Shown piece by piece: positions 43,387 to 52,919 of a stretch of DNA of 64,000 nt. Every line of letters starts with the position of its first letter. Within the stretch, counting starts at the first letter, position 1. Under the pieces are notes generated by a model. That model made no database searches. It was not told the origin of the DNA and worked only from the letters and a program-made list of their open reading frames with translations. The DNA comes from CAZYVD01 sp964651045 (lineage in GTDB: Bacteria > Zhuqueibacterota > QNDG01 > DSAB01): contig CAZYVD010000002.1 of the NCBI GenBank assembly GCA_964651045.1, forward strand, positions 62,001 through 126,000, read 5' to 3'. Made by a program: the position numbers and the translations under genes.

Positions 43387-43850
43387 AGGTTGGTTTTGGA
43401 TATGATATTCATCCGCTGGTGAAAGAGAGGCCGCTGATACTAGGCGGCATAGAGATTCCCCATAATAAAGGATTAGGTGGACATTCAGATGCAGACCCTG
43501 TTTGTCATGCAATCATGGATGCCCTCCTGGGAGGAGCTGCGCTTGGTGATATTGGAACTCATTTCCCAGATACAGACGATGCGTATAAGAATATATCGAG
43601 CACAACACTTCTCATGAATGTAGTCGAAAAGGTGAGGCAGGAGGGATATAATATAGTTAATATTGATGTTACAATTATTGCAGAGTCTCCCAGGATAGGA
43701 CCCTATCGCTCAAAGATTGTTTCAAGGCTTTCTGAACTTCTCAATGCCCAGGTATCGATAAAAGCAAAAACAAATGAGGGGCTTGGCCCGGAAGGAAGAA
43801 GAGAGGCTATTTCTGTTTATGCTGTTGCCTGTCTTGAAGAGTCGACTTAA
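43383..43850 (+). CDS. ispF: 2-C-methyl-D-erythritol 2,4-cyclodiphosphate synthase IspF
   Basis: 155 residues. GFGYDIHPLVKERPLILGGIEI, metal-ligand HSDADPVCHAIMDALLGGAALGDIGTHFPD run, and KAKTNEGLGPEGRREAI near the end give a complete IspF. It cyclises the CDP-ME 2-phosphate to MEcPP. Overlaps ispD by 4 bases; in some bacteria ispD and ispF are fused, here they are separate genes. Confidence 0.95.
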   Translation: MKVGFGYDIHPLVKERPLILGGIEIPHNKGLGGHSDADPVCHAIMDALLGGAALGDIGTHFPDTDDAYKNISSTTLLMNVVEKVRQEGYNIVNIDVTIIAESPRIGPYRSKIVSRLSELLNAQVSIKAKTNEGLGPEGRREAISVYAVACLEEST

Positions 43851-43852
43851 GC

Positions 43853-44449
43853 ATGGATGGAATACAGAATTTTTTCTTATCACTAGAAGGAGTCGGAGGT
43901 TATCTTTTTTTATTCTTGAGTTCCATGTGTGAGAATCTATTTCCACCAATGCCAGGCGATACATTTGTAGTGCTGGGCGCGTTTCTGGTTGGAAGAGGCC
44001 AGATGATGTTCTTGCCTGCATACATAGCCACAACCATGGGAAGTCTTACAGGATTCATGTTAATGTACTCTGTCGGTCTGTTTTACGGCAGGAGGTTTTT
44101 TGATAGAAGAGGGGGACGTTTTTTTTCAAAGGAGAGGTTGGAGAGGTTAGAAACATGGTTTGACAGATATGGATTTGGCATAATTGCAGTAAATAGATTT
44201 CTTTCAGGATTTCGCAGTATAGTAGCAATCGGAGCCGGAGTGGCAAAGATGAGATGGGGAATAGTATTTGTTTTGGGATTGGTGAGCTGTCTGTTGTGGA
44301 ATGGATTGCTCATGGGTGCTGGAATATGGATAGGTGAGAATTGGAAGACGATAGTCAAAAATTATCAGATTTTTACATTTTCAGTTATATGTTTGATACT
44401 GATTGTTGTCTGTATAAAAAAACGGATCAGAAGGAAAGATAGAAGATAG
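43853..44449 (+). CDS. DedA-family membrane protein
   Basis: 198 residues. SSMCENLFPPMPGDTFVVLGAFLVGRG and FFSKERLERLETWFDRYGFGIIAVNRFLSGFRSIVAIGAGVAKM are the DedA/VTT signature segments, between membrane spans. DedA proteins flip phospholipids such as undecaprenyl phosphate or help maintain membrane potential. Only 2 bases after ispF and 3 before gltX, so it is part of the same transcript. Confidence 0.88.
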   Translation: MDGIQNFFLSLEGVGGYLFLFLSSMCENLFPPMPGDTFVVLGAFLVGRGQMMFLPAYIATTMGSLTGFMLMYSVGLFYGRRFFDRRGGRFFSKERLERLETWFDRYGFGIIAVNRFLSGFRSIVAIGAGVAKMRWGIVFVLGLVSCLLWNGLLMGAGIWIGENWKTIVKNYQIFTFSVICLILIVVCIKKRIRRKDRR

Positions 44450-44452
44450 TTT

Positions 44453-45910
44453 ATGTATGAAAATATTCGAACGAGATTTGCTCCAAGTCCTACTGGACGA
44501 TTGCATATAGGGAATGCAAGAACGGCTATTTTGAACTGGTTGTTTGCAAGGCACAGTGGGGGCAGGCTGATTCTTCGCATTGAGGATACAGATCGCCAGC
44601 GCTCAACCAAAGAATCAGAGGAGGCGATAATTGAGGATCTTAAGTGGTTGGGGATCGATTGGGATGAGGGACCTGATTGCGGTGGTGATTTTGGACCATA
44701 TCGTCAATCTGAGAGGTTAGATATATATTCGAGATATGCAGAAAAACTTCGCGAGATGGGGAGGGCATACCCCTGCTACTGCAAACCCGAGGAACTGGAG
44801 GAGAGGAGAAGAGAGAGACTGAAGAGGAAGGAGACAATTATTTATGATGGTAGATGCAGAGAGCTGACAGAATCTGCGAAGAAAAAGTTAGAGGCAGAGG
44901 GAAGAAGGCCTGTTCTGAGATTCAAGGTTGAGGAGAAAGAGGTTTCTTTTGAAGACAGGATAAAGGGAAAGATATCTTTTCTTTCAGAGAACATTGGTGA
45001 TTTTGTAATCATGAGGCAGAATGGTATGCCGATGTACAACTTTTCATGTGTTGTGGATGATCATCTGATGAGAGTCTCGCATGTAATTCGTGGTGATGAT
45101 CATGTTTCGAACACTCCAAGGCAGGTGCTTCTCTATCGCGCACTTGGTTGGGATCCCCCTGTTTTTGCACACGTACCAATGATTTTAGGAAAGGATGGTG
45201 CCCGTCTTTCCAAGAGATGGGGGGCAGTATCTGTTGCCCAGTACAGGAATCTTGGCTATCTGCCTGATGCGCTTTTTAATTTTCTTTCACTTCTTTCATG
45301 GTCATCAGAGAGTGGAGATGAGATTATTTCAAAAGATCGGTTGATTAAAGAGTTTGATTTCGACAGAATTTCTGCTTCTGCTTCTATTTTTGATCAACAG
45401 AAGTTAGACTGGATGAATGGAATATATATTAGAAGGCTTAGCATTGAGGAGTTCACAGATATGGTCTATTCTGTTTTGAAGAGCTCTTATGATTCTATTT
45501 CTAAAAAAGAAGAGGTTGAGCCAATAGCAAGGATGCTTCATAATAAGGTTGAGAGACTGAGCCAGATCAGTGAAATAGCAAAGATATTTTTCCAAAAAAA
45601 TCCCATACCGGAAAACGATGAGGCTTTTAGTATTTTAAAAAGCAGTGATTCACAGAGGGTTTTGGAGGCCTTTTTAAGGGCAGTTGAAGATATGGATAAG
45701 ATCGACAGAGAGAGATTTCAAAAAGTAATGAATCAAATAAAGAAAGACACAGAAATATCTGGAAAGTCCCTCTGGATGCCTGTCAGGGTAGCACTTACAG
45801 GAAGCATGCACGGGCCAGATCTTCCCCAGATAGCAGAGTTTCTGGGTCTTAAAAAGTGCAGAGAATTTATCAGTCGTGCAACGGGTCAGAAGAGAGTTCA
45901 GGATGGTTAA
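44453..45910 (+). CDS. gltX: Glutamyl-tRNA synthetase
   Basis: 485 residues. Class I HIGH-type motif as HIGN (19-22), RIEDTDRQRS, PCYCKPEELEERRRERL, VVDDHLMRVSHVIRGDDHVSNTPRQ, and the KMSKS-type loop as ARLSKRWG. The C-terminal anticodon domain is present. Whether it is discriminating or also charges tRNA-Gln cannot be read; a free-standing amidase is near but is not gatA. Confidence 0.93.
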   Translation: MYENIRTRFAPSPTGRLHIGNARTAILNWLFARHSGGRLILRIEDTDRQRSTKESEEAIIEDLKWLGIDWDEGPDCGGDFGPYRQSERLDIYSRYAEKLREMGRAYPCYCKPEELEERRRERLKRKETIIYDGRCRELTESAKKKLEAEGRRPVLRFKVEEKEVSFEDRIKGKISFLSENIGDFVIMRQNGMPMYNFSCVVDDHLMRVSHVIRGDDHVSNTPRQVLLYRALGWDPPVFAHVPMILGKDGARLSKRWGAVSVAQYRNLGYLPDALFNFLSLLSWSSESGDEIISKDRLIKEFDFDRISASASIFDQQKLDWMNGIYIRRLSIEEFTDMVYSVLKSSYDSISKKEEVEPIARMLHNKVERLSQISEIAKIFFQKNPIPENDEAFSILKSSDSQRVLEAFLRAVEDMDKIDRERFQKVMNQIKKDTEISGKSLWMPVRVALTGSMHGPDLPQIAEFLGLKKCREFISRATGQKRVQDG

Positions 45911-45915
45911 GATAG

Positions 45916-47046
45916 ATGGGCGAGAACAGAGAAAAATATAGAGATATTAAAAAATACAATCGAGTAAAGATTTTAGTATCGGTTGTCTCAATAATATTTG
46001 TAATCGGTTTTCTGATTGCTGTACTGTTCAGCGGCTTTTCTCTTTATCTGGAGCAAAAGGTAAAGATTGTAACCGGCCATCAATATTTGGCCATGCTGAT
46101 TTTTGTTTATCTGCTTATGGCAGTAGGGGGTATCTTGACTCTTCCGTTAGAATTCTATTCCACCTATATAACAGAGCATAGATATGGACTTTCAAACCAG
46201 AGACTCATACAGTGGATGTTAAATAAGTTGAAAGAGATTTCTATTGGGGTTGTAATTTTTACACCACTTTTAATTTTGTTTTATTACTTTATAAGAAAAT
46301 TTCCTGTTAACTGGTGGATTCCGCTGGGGGCTGCCTATTTTCTATTTTCCGTAATATTAGCAAAATTGGGGCACATCATAATCCTCCCGATCTTCTATAA
46401 ATTGGAGAGGCTTTCGGATGAATCACTGAAGGAGAGCTTGAAAAGGTTAGCAGATGAGGTAGGATTGAAAGTGTCGGATGTATATACATTTAACCTGAGC
46501 AAGGAAACAAAGAAGGCAAATGCGGCTTTTGCAGGATTTGGAAGGACAAAAAGGATTATTCTCTCAGACACACTTCTGCAAAACTTTTCACCCCAGGAGA
46601 TAGAGGCTGTGGTGGCACATGAGGTTGGTCATTACAGAAGGGGCCATATTTGGAAGGAACTATCAGCAGGGTTTGTTCTTACCTTTGGAGGTCTATTTGT
46701 AGCATCCAGGCTGTTCAGGCTGAGCATGGGATATTTCGGTGGATCAGATGGTTATGAACTTTCAGTTCTTCCACTTCTTGCACTTTATTTAGTTGTATTT
46801 GGAATCGTCACTATGCCTGTAATGAATATGATCTCTCGTATTTTTGAAAGACAGGCAGATTCTTTTGTGGCATCGATTAAGACTCTGATCGGTCCTTACA
46901 TTACTGCGCTTGAGAGACTGGGAGAGATGAATAAGGCCGACAGAGAGCCAAATCCAGTAATTGAACTGTTATTTTACACTCATCCCTCTATTGGCAGGCG
47001 GATCGATTATTTAAGAGGGAAATTAGAAGATGTCAGGATCGGATAA
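45916..47046 (+). CDS. Ste24-like M48 membrane zinc metalloprotease
   Basis: 376 residues. Several N-terminal spans, then KKANAAFAGFGRTKRIILSDTLL and HEXXH as VVAHEVGHYRRGH, with downstream Glu in MNMISRIFERQADSF (third zinc ligand) and a closing YTHPSIGRRIDYL. This is the CAAX prenyl protease 1/Ste24 layout rather than the shorter HtpX. In bacteria it probably clears membrane or lipoproteins. Starts 5 bases after gltX; its end overlaps polA by 17 bases. Confidence 0.88.
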   Translation: MGENREKYRDIKKYNRVKILVSVVSIIFVIGFLIAVLFSGFSLYLEQKVKIVTGHQYLAMLIFVYLLMAVGGILTLPLEFYSTYITEHRYGLSNQRLIQWMLNKLKEISIGVVIFTPLLILFYYFIRKFPVNWWIPLGAAYFLFSVILAKLGHIIILPIFYKLERLSDESLKESLKRLADEVGLKVSDVYTFNLSKETKKANAAFAGFGRTKRIILSDTLLQNFSPQEIEAVVAHEVGHYRRGHIWKELSAGFVLTFGGLFVASRLFRLSMGYFGGSDGYELSVLPLLALYLVVFGIVTMPVMNMISRIFERQADSFVASIKTLIGPYITALERLGEMNKADREPNPVIELLFYTHPSIGRRIDYLRGKLEDVRIG

Positions 47047-49774
47047 AAAAAGACTCTTTCTTCTTGACGGTACTGCTCTTGCATACCGTTCATATTTTGC
47101 ATTTATTAGAAATCCACTGATCAATTCAAAAGGGATGGATACGAGCAGTGTCTTTGGTTTTACAAATACATTAATGAAGATTTTACGTGAGGAGAGGCCC
47201 GATTATCTGGCATGCGTTTTTGATACAAGAAAACCTACATTTCGACATAAGAAATATCCAGAATACAAGGCAACAAGAGATAAAATGCCTGAAGAGATGG
47301 CAGAACAGCTTCCTGTGATAAGAGAGGTAGTTGAAGCCTTCAGGATTCCTGTAATAGAAATAGAAGGATTCGAGGCAGATGATGTAATAGGAACACTGGC
47401 AAAGGATGCGGAGAGGCAGGGCATAGACGTATATATGGTAACAGGTGATAAGGATTTCATGCAACTCGTGTCAAATAGAGTGAAGATGTATAAATACAGC
47501 GGGGGGAGGAGTAAGGGGGATGTGGAAATAATCGATCCCGATGGAGTAGTAGAGAGAATGGGGGTAAATCCTCAGCAAATAGTAGATCTTTTAGGTCTAA
47601 TGGGCGACAGTTCTGACAACGTACCAGGCGTACCCGGAATAGGTCCAAAGACCGCTAAACAGCTTATCGAATCTTTTGGCACAATAGAGGCTCTTCTTGA
47701 GAGAGTGGATGAGGTGGAAAAAGAACGAATAAGAGCAAAACTCATTGAATACAGAGACCAGGCAAAACTTTCTAAAGAACTTGTAACGATTCATACAGAT
47801 GTTCCAGTTGGACTGAAAATTTCAGACCTTAGGGTTCAGGGTCCAGATCAGGAGAGAATCATAAGGCTTTTTCAGGAACTCGAATTTCGTACTCTTCTTA
47901 AAGAGTTGTCTCAAATTTCAGGCAAAACCAGGACAGAGACCAAGAGAAAATACAGGGCAATTAAGACTCTATCAGAACTTGACAGACTTGTTGAAATATT
48001 AAAGAGTTCAAAGATGTTTTCTGTTGACCTTGAAACAACATCAATCGATCCAATGTCAGCAGACATAGTGGGTTTGTCCTTTTCATGGAAGAAGGGTGAG
48101 GCGGCCTATGTTCCAGTTGTATTTCCAGAAATGGATGAGTCTGGCGATATTTTTGAAGAACACAGGGGAGAAGAGATACTAAAAAGGCTGAAAATTGTTC
48201 TGGAGGATCCAGGGATTAGGAAATGCGGTCAGAATATTAAATATGACATTCTTGTGCTTAGGCGGCATGGGATAAGACTTGGTGGTGTGGATTTTGATAC
48301 AATGATAGCCGCATATCTGATAAATCCATCCTCTCGCCAGTACAGCATAGATGCACTGGCTATGGAGTATTTGAAAGAGAAAAAAATATCGACAAAGGAA
48401 CTCATAGGAAGGGGAAAGAGTCAGATATCGATGGCAGAGGTAGACCTTGACAAGATTACAGAATACAGCTGTGAGGATGCGGATGTAGCATATAGGTTGC
48501 GCACGGTTCTTGAGCCAAAACTGAAAGAAAACAAAATGGAGGATCTTTTTAAAAATCTTGAGATGCCGCTAGTTCAGGTGCTGGTTGAAATGGAAGAGAA
48601 TGGTGTGGCGCTCGATACCGATCTATTAAATGAGATGTCCATGGAGATGGAACAGCAGCTTGAAAGGCTTAAGGGACAGATATATGAGATTGCTGGAGAG
48701 AGTTTCAATATAAATTCTACTCAGCAGCTTGGCACCATTCTCTTTGAAAAGCTAAAGGTTCATGAGTTTTCTGGAATGAGGCGTCCGAGAAGAACAAAGA
48801 CCGGCTATGCCACAGACATAAAGGTTCTTGAGTCGCTTTCTGGTCATCCTCTTCCCAGGAAGATTCTTGATTACAGACAGTTGAAGAAGTTGAAGTCTAC
48901 ATATATCGATGCCCTTCCACGGCTCATAAATCCTTCAACAGGAAGGGTTCATGCATCTTTTAATCAAACCACTGCAGCAACAGGCAGGCTCTCTTCCAGC
49001 GACCCGAATCTTCAGAACATTCCTGTGCGTACCGAGCTGGGAAGAGAGATAAGGAAGGCCTTTGTTCCAGGAAAGAGAGGATGGAAACTGGTTTCTGCAG
49101 ATTACAATCAGATTGAGCTTAGAATAATGGCTCATCTTTCGGGTGATGATAGACTGATCGAGTCGTTTGTCAGGGGTGAAGATGTGCACAGAAGAACTGC
49201 ATCCGAGATATTTCAAATACCTCAGGAGAGGGTCACGGAAGAGCATCGCCGTATGGCAAAGACGATCAATTTTGGGATAATGTATGGAATGGGACCCTAT
49301 GGACTGTCGAGCAGATTGAATATTTCAATTAAGGAGGCTCAGGAATTTATTAATGCCTATTTTACAAGGTATCCAAAGGTTAACGAATTCATTTCACGTA
49401 TAATAGCTCATGCATATGAAGATGGATATGTTACAACACTGCTGAACAGAAGAAGATATTTGCCAGGGTTGAGAAGCGAGAACAGAAATATCCGTGAATT
49501 TGCAGAACGCATGGCAGTAAACACGCCAATTCAGGGAAGTGCTGCAGACCTGATAAAGGTTGCAATGATAAATATAGCAGAAAAGCTGAGAAATGAGAAG
49601 TGGAACTCAATAATGATTCTTCAAATACATGATGAGCTTGTCTTTGAGTCGCCAGCAGATGAAGTAGAGTCTCTGTCTGATATGGTGCGGTCTGATATGG
49701 AGGGGGCGATTGAGCTTGATGTTCCAATAAAGGTGGACATTGGTGTTGGTAATAACTGGTATGAAGCTCATTAA
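47030..49774 (+). CDS. polA: DNA polymerase I
   Basis: 914 residues with all three domains. 5' nuclease (about 1-290): LLDGTALAYRSYFAF, EADDVIGTLAKDA, DSSDNVPGVPGIGPKTA. 3'-5' exonuclease (about 310-500): VDLETTSIDP, GQNIKYDILVL, YSCEDADVAYRL, so the exo motifs with DxE and Yx3D look intact. Polymerase (about 520-914): motif A SADYNQIELRIMAHL, B RRMAKTINFGIMYGMG, C LQIHDELVFE. It fills gaps and removes RNA primers. Starts within the end of the M48 gene, 17-base overlap. Confidence 0.95.
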   Translation: MSGSDKKRLFLLDGTALAYRSYFAFIRNPLINSKGMDTSSVFGFTNTLMKILREERPDYLACVFDTRKPTFRHKKYPEYKATRDKMPEEMAEQLPVIREVVEAFRIPVIEIEGFEADDVIGTLAKDAERQGIDVYMVTGDKDFMQLVSNRVKMYKYSGGRSKGDVEIIDPDGVVERMGVNPQQIVDLLGLMGDSSDNVPGVPGIGPKTAKQLIESFGTIEALLERVDEVEKERIRAKLIEYRDQAKLSKELVTIHTDVPVGLKISDLRVQGPDQERIIRLFQELEFRTLLKELSQISGKTRTETKRKYRAIKTLSELDRLVEILKSSKMFSVDLETTSIDPMSADIVGLSFSWKKGEAAYVPVVFPEMDESGDIFEEHRGEEILKRLKIVLEDPGIRKCGQNIKYDILVLRRHGIRLGGVDFDTMIAAYLINPSSRQYSIDALAMEYLKEKKISTKELIGRGKSQISMAEVDLDKITEYSCEDADVAYRLRTVLEPKLKENKMEDLFKNLEMPLVQVLVEMEENGVALDTDLLNEMSMEMEQQLERLKGQIYEIAGESFNINSTQQLGTILFEKLKVHEFSGMRRPRRTKTGYATDIKVLESLSGHPLPRKILDYRQLKKLKSTYIDALPRLINPSTGRVHASFNQTTAATGRLSSSDPNLQNIPVRTELGREIRKAFVPGKRGWKLVSADYNQIELRIMAHLSGDDRLIESFVRGEDVHRRTASEIFQIPQERVTEEHRRMAKTINFGIMYGMGPYGLSSRLNISIKEAQEFINAYFTRYPKVNEFISRIIAHAYEDGYVTTLLNRRRYLPGLRSENRNIREFAERMAVNTPIQGSAADLIKVAMINIAEKLRNEKWNSIMILQIHDELVFESPADEVESLSDMVRSDMEGAIELDVPIKVDIGVGNNWYEAH

Positions 49775-49810
49775 AAAGTTTGAAAGAAGTAGAGTTGTGA
49801 GAGAAAATAG

Positions 49811-49834
49811 AAATGTTCCCATGAGGGAACATTT
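49811..49834 (-). terminator. Hairpin terminator of tRNA-Leu (also after polA)
   Basis: Perfect 10-base stem AAATGTTCCC / GGGAACATTT around the 4-base loop 49821-49824. It lies 4 bases beyond the tRNA 3' end on the minus strand, followed by CTATTTTCTC. Because it is symmetric it may also end the polA transcript on the plus strand. Confidence 0.7.
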
Positions 49835-49838
49835 CGAG

Positions 49839-49923
49839 TGCCGAAGGGGGGAGTCGAACCCCCACGTCCGTTAAGGACACTGCGCCCTGAACGCAGCGCG
49901 TCTACCAGTTCCACCACTTCGGC
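49839..49923 (-). tRNA. tRNA-Leu (anticodon CAG)
   Basis: 85 nucleotides. On the minus strand: acceptor stem GCCGAAG / CTTCGGC with discriminator A73 at 49839, D-arm with GGTAGACGCG, anticodon stem CTGCG / CGCAG with loop TTCAGGG (anticodon CAG), long class-II variable arm GTGTCCTTAACGGAC, and T-arm GGGGGTTCGACTCCCCC. The long variable arm and CAG anticodon identify Leu. The 3' CCA is not encoded. Confidence 0.95.
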
Positions 49924-49931
49924 ATTAAAAA

Positions 49932-49960
49932 AATTTAACCAATAGAGCGATAAATGTCAA
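49932..49960 (-). promoter_or_regulatory. Promoter of tRNA-Leu
   Basis: Minus strand TTGACA (49960-49955), 17-base spacer, TAAATT (49937-49932), about 8 bases before the tRNA 5' end. Same hexamers and spacing as the promoter at 14255-14283. Confidence 0.65.
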
Positions 49961-49997
49961 GCTGTTTTAAGTATAATATTATATAGAAATTGATATT

Positions 49998-50465
49998 ATG
50001 TCTATAAAGATCGTAACTCAAAATCGAAGGGCAACTCACGACTATCATATATTGGAGAAGTGGGAGGCAGGAATAGTACTTAGGGGAACCGAAGTAAAGT
50101 CTCTACGAGCTGGTAGCGCAAACATTAAAGACAGTTATGCAAGGGTAGAAGGAGGAGAGGTCTTTCTTTATAAGTTTCATATAAGTCCATATGATAAATC
50201 TGCCCATTATAACCATGATCCGCTCAGAGTAAGGAAATTGCTTCTTCACAAAAGAGAGATAAAAAAACTGCAGGGCAGAGTGGAAGAGAAGGGGTTGACG
50301 TTGATACCGCTTAAGGTTTATTTCAGGAATGGTAAGGCGAAGGTAGAACTGGCACTTGCAAGAGGAAAGAAACTATATGATAAGAGAGAACAGATTTCGA
50401 AAAGAGATCACCAGCGAGAAATAGAAAGAATTATAAGCAAAAAGAGAATTAGAAGGGATGTATAA
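49998..50465 (+). CDS. smpB: SsrA-binding protein SmpB
   Basis: 155 residues. NRRATHDYHILEKWEAGIVLRGTEVKSLRAG, DSYARVEGGEVFLYKFHISPY, LLLHKREIKKL and the C-terminal basic tail DKREQISKRDHQREIERI are all conserved SmpB features. It loads tmRNA onto stalled ribosomes. The tmRNA (ssrA) gene was not seen in the window. TAATG overlap with tyrS by one base. Confidence 0.94.
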   Translation: MSIKIVTQNRRATHDYHILEKWEAGIVLRGTEVKSLRAGSANIKDSYARVEGGEVFLYKFHISPYDKSAHYNHDPLRVRKLLLHKREIKKLQGRVEEKGLTLIPLKVYFRNGKAKVELALARGKKLYDKREQISKRDHQREIERIISKKRIRRDV

Positions 50466-51736
50466 TGGAGGAGAATGTCTTTCAGATACTAAAAGAAAGA
50501 GGGTTCATCTATCAGACAACAGATGATGAGGCATTGAATGAAATTCTTGGAAAGAAGAAGATCACATGCTACATTGGTTTTGATGCTACTGCAGATTCGC
50601 TTCATGTAGGGAGCCTTGTCCCGATTATGGCCCTTGTACACATGCAGCGCTGCGGCCACAGACCAATAGCCTTGCTCGGCGGGGGAACAACAATGGTCGG
50701 CGATCCGAGCGGTAAGACCGAGATGCGTAAACTGCTCACAGTAGAGCAGATAAAAAAGCATGGAGAGGGGCTCAAGAAGCAGTTCGCCAGATATCTTTCA
50801 TTTGAAGACGGCAGAGCACTTCTTTTGAACAATGCGGACTGGTTGATGCCTCTTAATTATATTGAGTTTTTAAGAGATATTGGTAAACATTTCAGTGTAA
50901 ATAGGATGCTGGCAGCCGAGAGTGTAAAACAGCGCCTTGAGACGGGACTATCTTTCATAGAATTCAATTACATGCTGCTTCAGGCCTATGATTTCTATGT
51001 TCAGGCCAGAGATTACGACTGTATTCTTCAGATGGGGGGTCAGGATCAATGGGGAAACATAGTTGCCGGGATCGATCTTACACGCAGACTCCTCAACAAA
51101 CAGGTCTATGGTATAACATTCCCGCTCATAACAACATCAAGCGGCGAAAAGTTTGGTAAGTCTGCAGGAAATGCTATCTGGCTGGACAGAAGAAAAACCT
51201 CTTCATTTGAATTTTACCAGTACTGGCGCAATGTAGATGATAGAGATGTTGAGAGGTATCTGGCCCTTTTTACCTTGCTGCCAATGGATGAGGTCAGAAG
51301 ACTACCAAAGGAGAATATAAATCGCGCAAAAGAGATACTTGCCTATGAAGTAACAAAGATGGCACATGGGAGAGAGGAGGCTGTGGGTGTTTACAGTGCA
51401 GCAGTAGGACAGTATGGAGCGAGTGATCCAGAAGGAAGAGTTAATACATCTTCAGACATAACAAAGATAAGCCCCAAAATAGGAGGCAAGATACCAGAAG
51501 TCAAGATGTCCAGAAAGATGATTAAGAGCGGTATGTGGATTGTAAGACTTCTGGTCGAGGCGGGTCTTTGCAGTTCAAATGGAGATGCACGCAGATTGAT
51601 AAGGCAGAGAGGTGCATATTTAAATGATGATGTGATTTTAGATGAGAATTTTACGGTGAAAGAGAAGGATTTGGAGGATGATCATATCATTGTACGTGCG
51701 GGGAAAAAGAGGGTTAGAAAGATCGTTTTCATTTAG
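50465..51736 (+). CDS. tyrS: Tyrosyl-tRNA synthetase
   Basis: 423 residues. YIGFDATADSLHVGSLVPIM (HIGH as HVGS), GGGTTMVGDPSGKTEMRKLL, QMGGQDQWGNI, KFGKS as the KMSKS loop (SSGEKFGKSAGN), and an S4 RNA-binding domain at the C-terminus (LLVEAGLCSSNGDARRLIRQ). TyrRS with the bacterial HVGS/KFGKS motifs. Starts one base before smpB ends. Confidence 0.94.
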   Translation: MEENVFQILKERGFIYQTTDDEALNEILGKKKITCYIGFDATADSLHVGSLVPIMALVHMQRCGHRPIALLGGGTTMVGDPSGKTEMRKLLTVEQIKKHGEGLKKQFARYLSFEDGRALLLNNADWLMPLNYIEFLRDIGKHFSVNRMLAAESVKQRLETGLSFIEFNYMLLQAYDFYVQARDYDCILQMGGQDQWGNIVAGIDLTRRLLNKQVYGITFPLITTSSGEKFGKSAGNAIWLDRRKTSSFEFYQYWRNVDDRDVERYLALFTLLPMDEVRRLPKENINRAKEILAYEVTKMAHGREEAVGVYSAAVGQYGASDPEGRVNTSSDITKISPKIGGKIPEVKMSRKMIKSGMWIVRLLVEAGLCSSNGDARRLIRQRGAYLNDDVILDENFTVKEKDLEDDHIIVRAGKKRVRKIVFI

Positions 51737-51745
51737 TGCCGGGAT

Positions 51746-52354
51746 ATGGAACTTTTGTATTCAATAGATGAGGCTGTATTCATTTTTTTAAATCGGGATA
51801 CTGCCAATCCAGTGTTTGATTTTTTTATGGTCATTATTACAAAATCGGATTATTGGCTTATTCCTATTGCTGCAGTGTGGCTTGCATTGATTATTTTTGG
51901 AGGAAGAGAGGGCAGAATCACTGCAATTTTGGTAGTTGTGGTTGTTGTATTAAGCGATAAAATATCTAGTTCACTGCTTAAACCTCTTATTGAAAGAACC
52001 AGACCGTGCTTTACAGTCGAGGGATGTAGAGTTTTGATTAAACAGTCCCACTCCTATTCTTTTCCTTCTTCACATGCAGCAAACATGGGCTCTGCAGCAT
52101 TTCTATTTTCGTTTAAGTATAGACGTTATGCCCCCATCTTTATTGCAGTTGCCATATTGGTAGGTTATTCAAGAATATATGTTGGAGTGCACTATCCGCT
52201 GGATGTTGTTGCTGGTTTTATATTAGGAGCAGCCTGCGGATTTTGCATTATAGGGATAGAGAGAATGGGTGTAAATATCATGGAAAAAAGAAAAAAGAAG
52301 TTCGTGTTATTGAAAAACAGCAATGGAGCCGGAGATGGAAATGAGGATAAATAA
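51746..52354 (+). CDS. PAP2-family membrane phosphatase
   Basis: 202 residues with five or six spans. The acid-phosphatase motifs are present: KPLIERTRP (C1), SYSFPSSHAAN (C2) and SRIYVGVHYPLDVVAG (C3). Members remove phosphate from undecaprenyl-PP, phosphatidic acid or lipid A. Basic tail RKKKFVLLKNSNG. The end overlaps the macro-domain gene, and it follows tyrS by 9 bases. Confidence 0.88.
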   Translation: MELLYSIDEAVFIFLNRDTANPVFDFFMVIITKSDYWLIPIAAVWLALIIFGGREGRITAILVVVVVVLSDKISSSLLKPLIERTRPCFTVEGCRVLIKQSHSYSFPSSHAANMGSAAFLFSFKYRRYAPIFIAVAILVGYSRIYVGVHYPLDVVAGFILGAACGFCIIGIERMGVNIMEKRKKKFVLLKNSNGAGDGNEDK

Positions 52355-52880
52355 AACCGTGATAAGGATTGTTCAGGGTGATATAACAGAGATGAGAACA
52401 GATGCAATAGTTAATGCCGCAAATTCGATGTTGAAGCATGGAGGAGGTGTAGCAGGAGCGATCGTAAGAAAGGGGGGAACCATCATACAGGAGGAGAGCG
52501 ATACATGGGTTCTTGCAAGGGGAGAGGTTGAGGTCGGCAGTTCTGCAATAACCAGTGGTGGTAATCTTGCTGCTCGTTACGTCATACACACAGTAGGACC
52601 TCGAATGGGAGAGGGTTATGAGGACGCGAAGTTGAAGAGAGCAACACTTAGCGCTCTTAAAATGGCAGACAAACACAACCTCAAATCTATCGCCTTTCCT
52701 GCAATAAGTACTGGGATATTCAGATATCCTGTAGATAGATGTGCAGAGATCATGCTTTCAACTACTAGAGAGTATGTTGAAGACAATACTGGAATAGAGC
52801 TGGTAATATTTTGTCTTTATGGCAAAGAGCCATTTGAAATATTTAAGAAATCGTTTAAGGAGATAGTAAAGAGAGGATAG
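52341..52880 (+). CDS. Macro-domain protein (ADP-ribose/O-acetyl-ADP-ribose type)
   Basis: About 179 residues from ATG 52341, which has GGAG 6 bases upstream; ATGs at 52323 and 52335 are alternatives. Family signatures: IVQGDITEMRTDAIVNAANSML, HGGGVAGAIVRKGG, YVIHTVGPRMGEG and SIAFPAISTGIFRYP. The NAAN motif and the GGGVAGAI loop are those of MacroD/YmdB-type O-acetyl-ADP-ribose deacetylases. It may recycle ADP-ribose products; the Nudix gene at 19.5 kb is a possible functional partner elsewhere on the scaffold, by inference. Confidence 0.88.
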   Translation: MRINKTVIRIVQGDITEMRTDAIVNAANSMLKHGGGVAGAIVRKGGTIIQEESDTWVLARGEVEVGSSAITSGGNLAARYVIHTVGPRMGEGYEDAKLKRATLSALKMADKHNLKSIAFPAISTGIFRYPVDRCAEIMLSTTREYVEDNTGIELVIFCLYGKEPFEIFKKSFKEIVKRG

Positions 52881-52919
52881 CGGCTATCCATATTTTTTAA
52901 TAATAACACAGATCAAATT

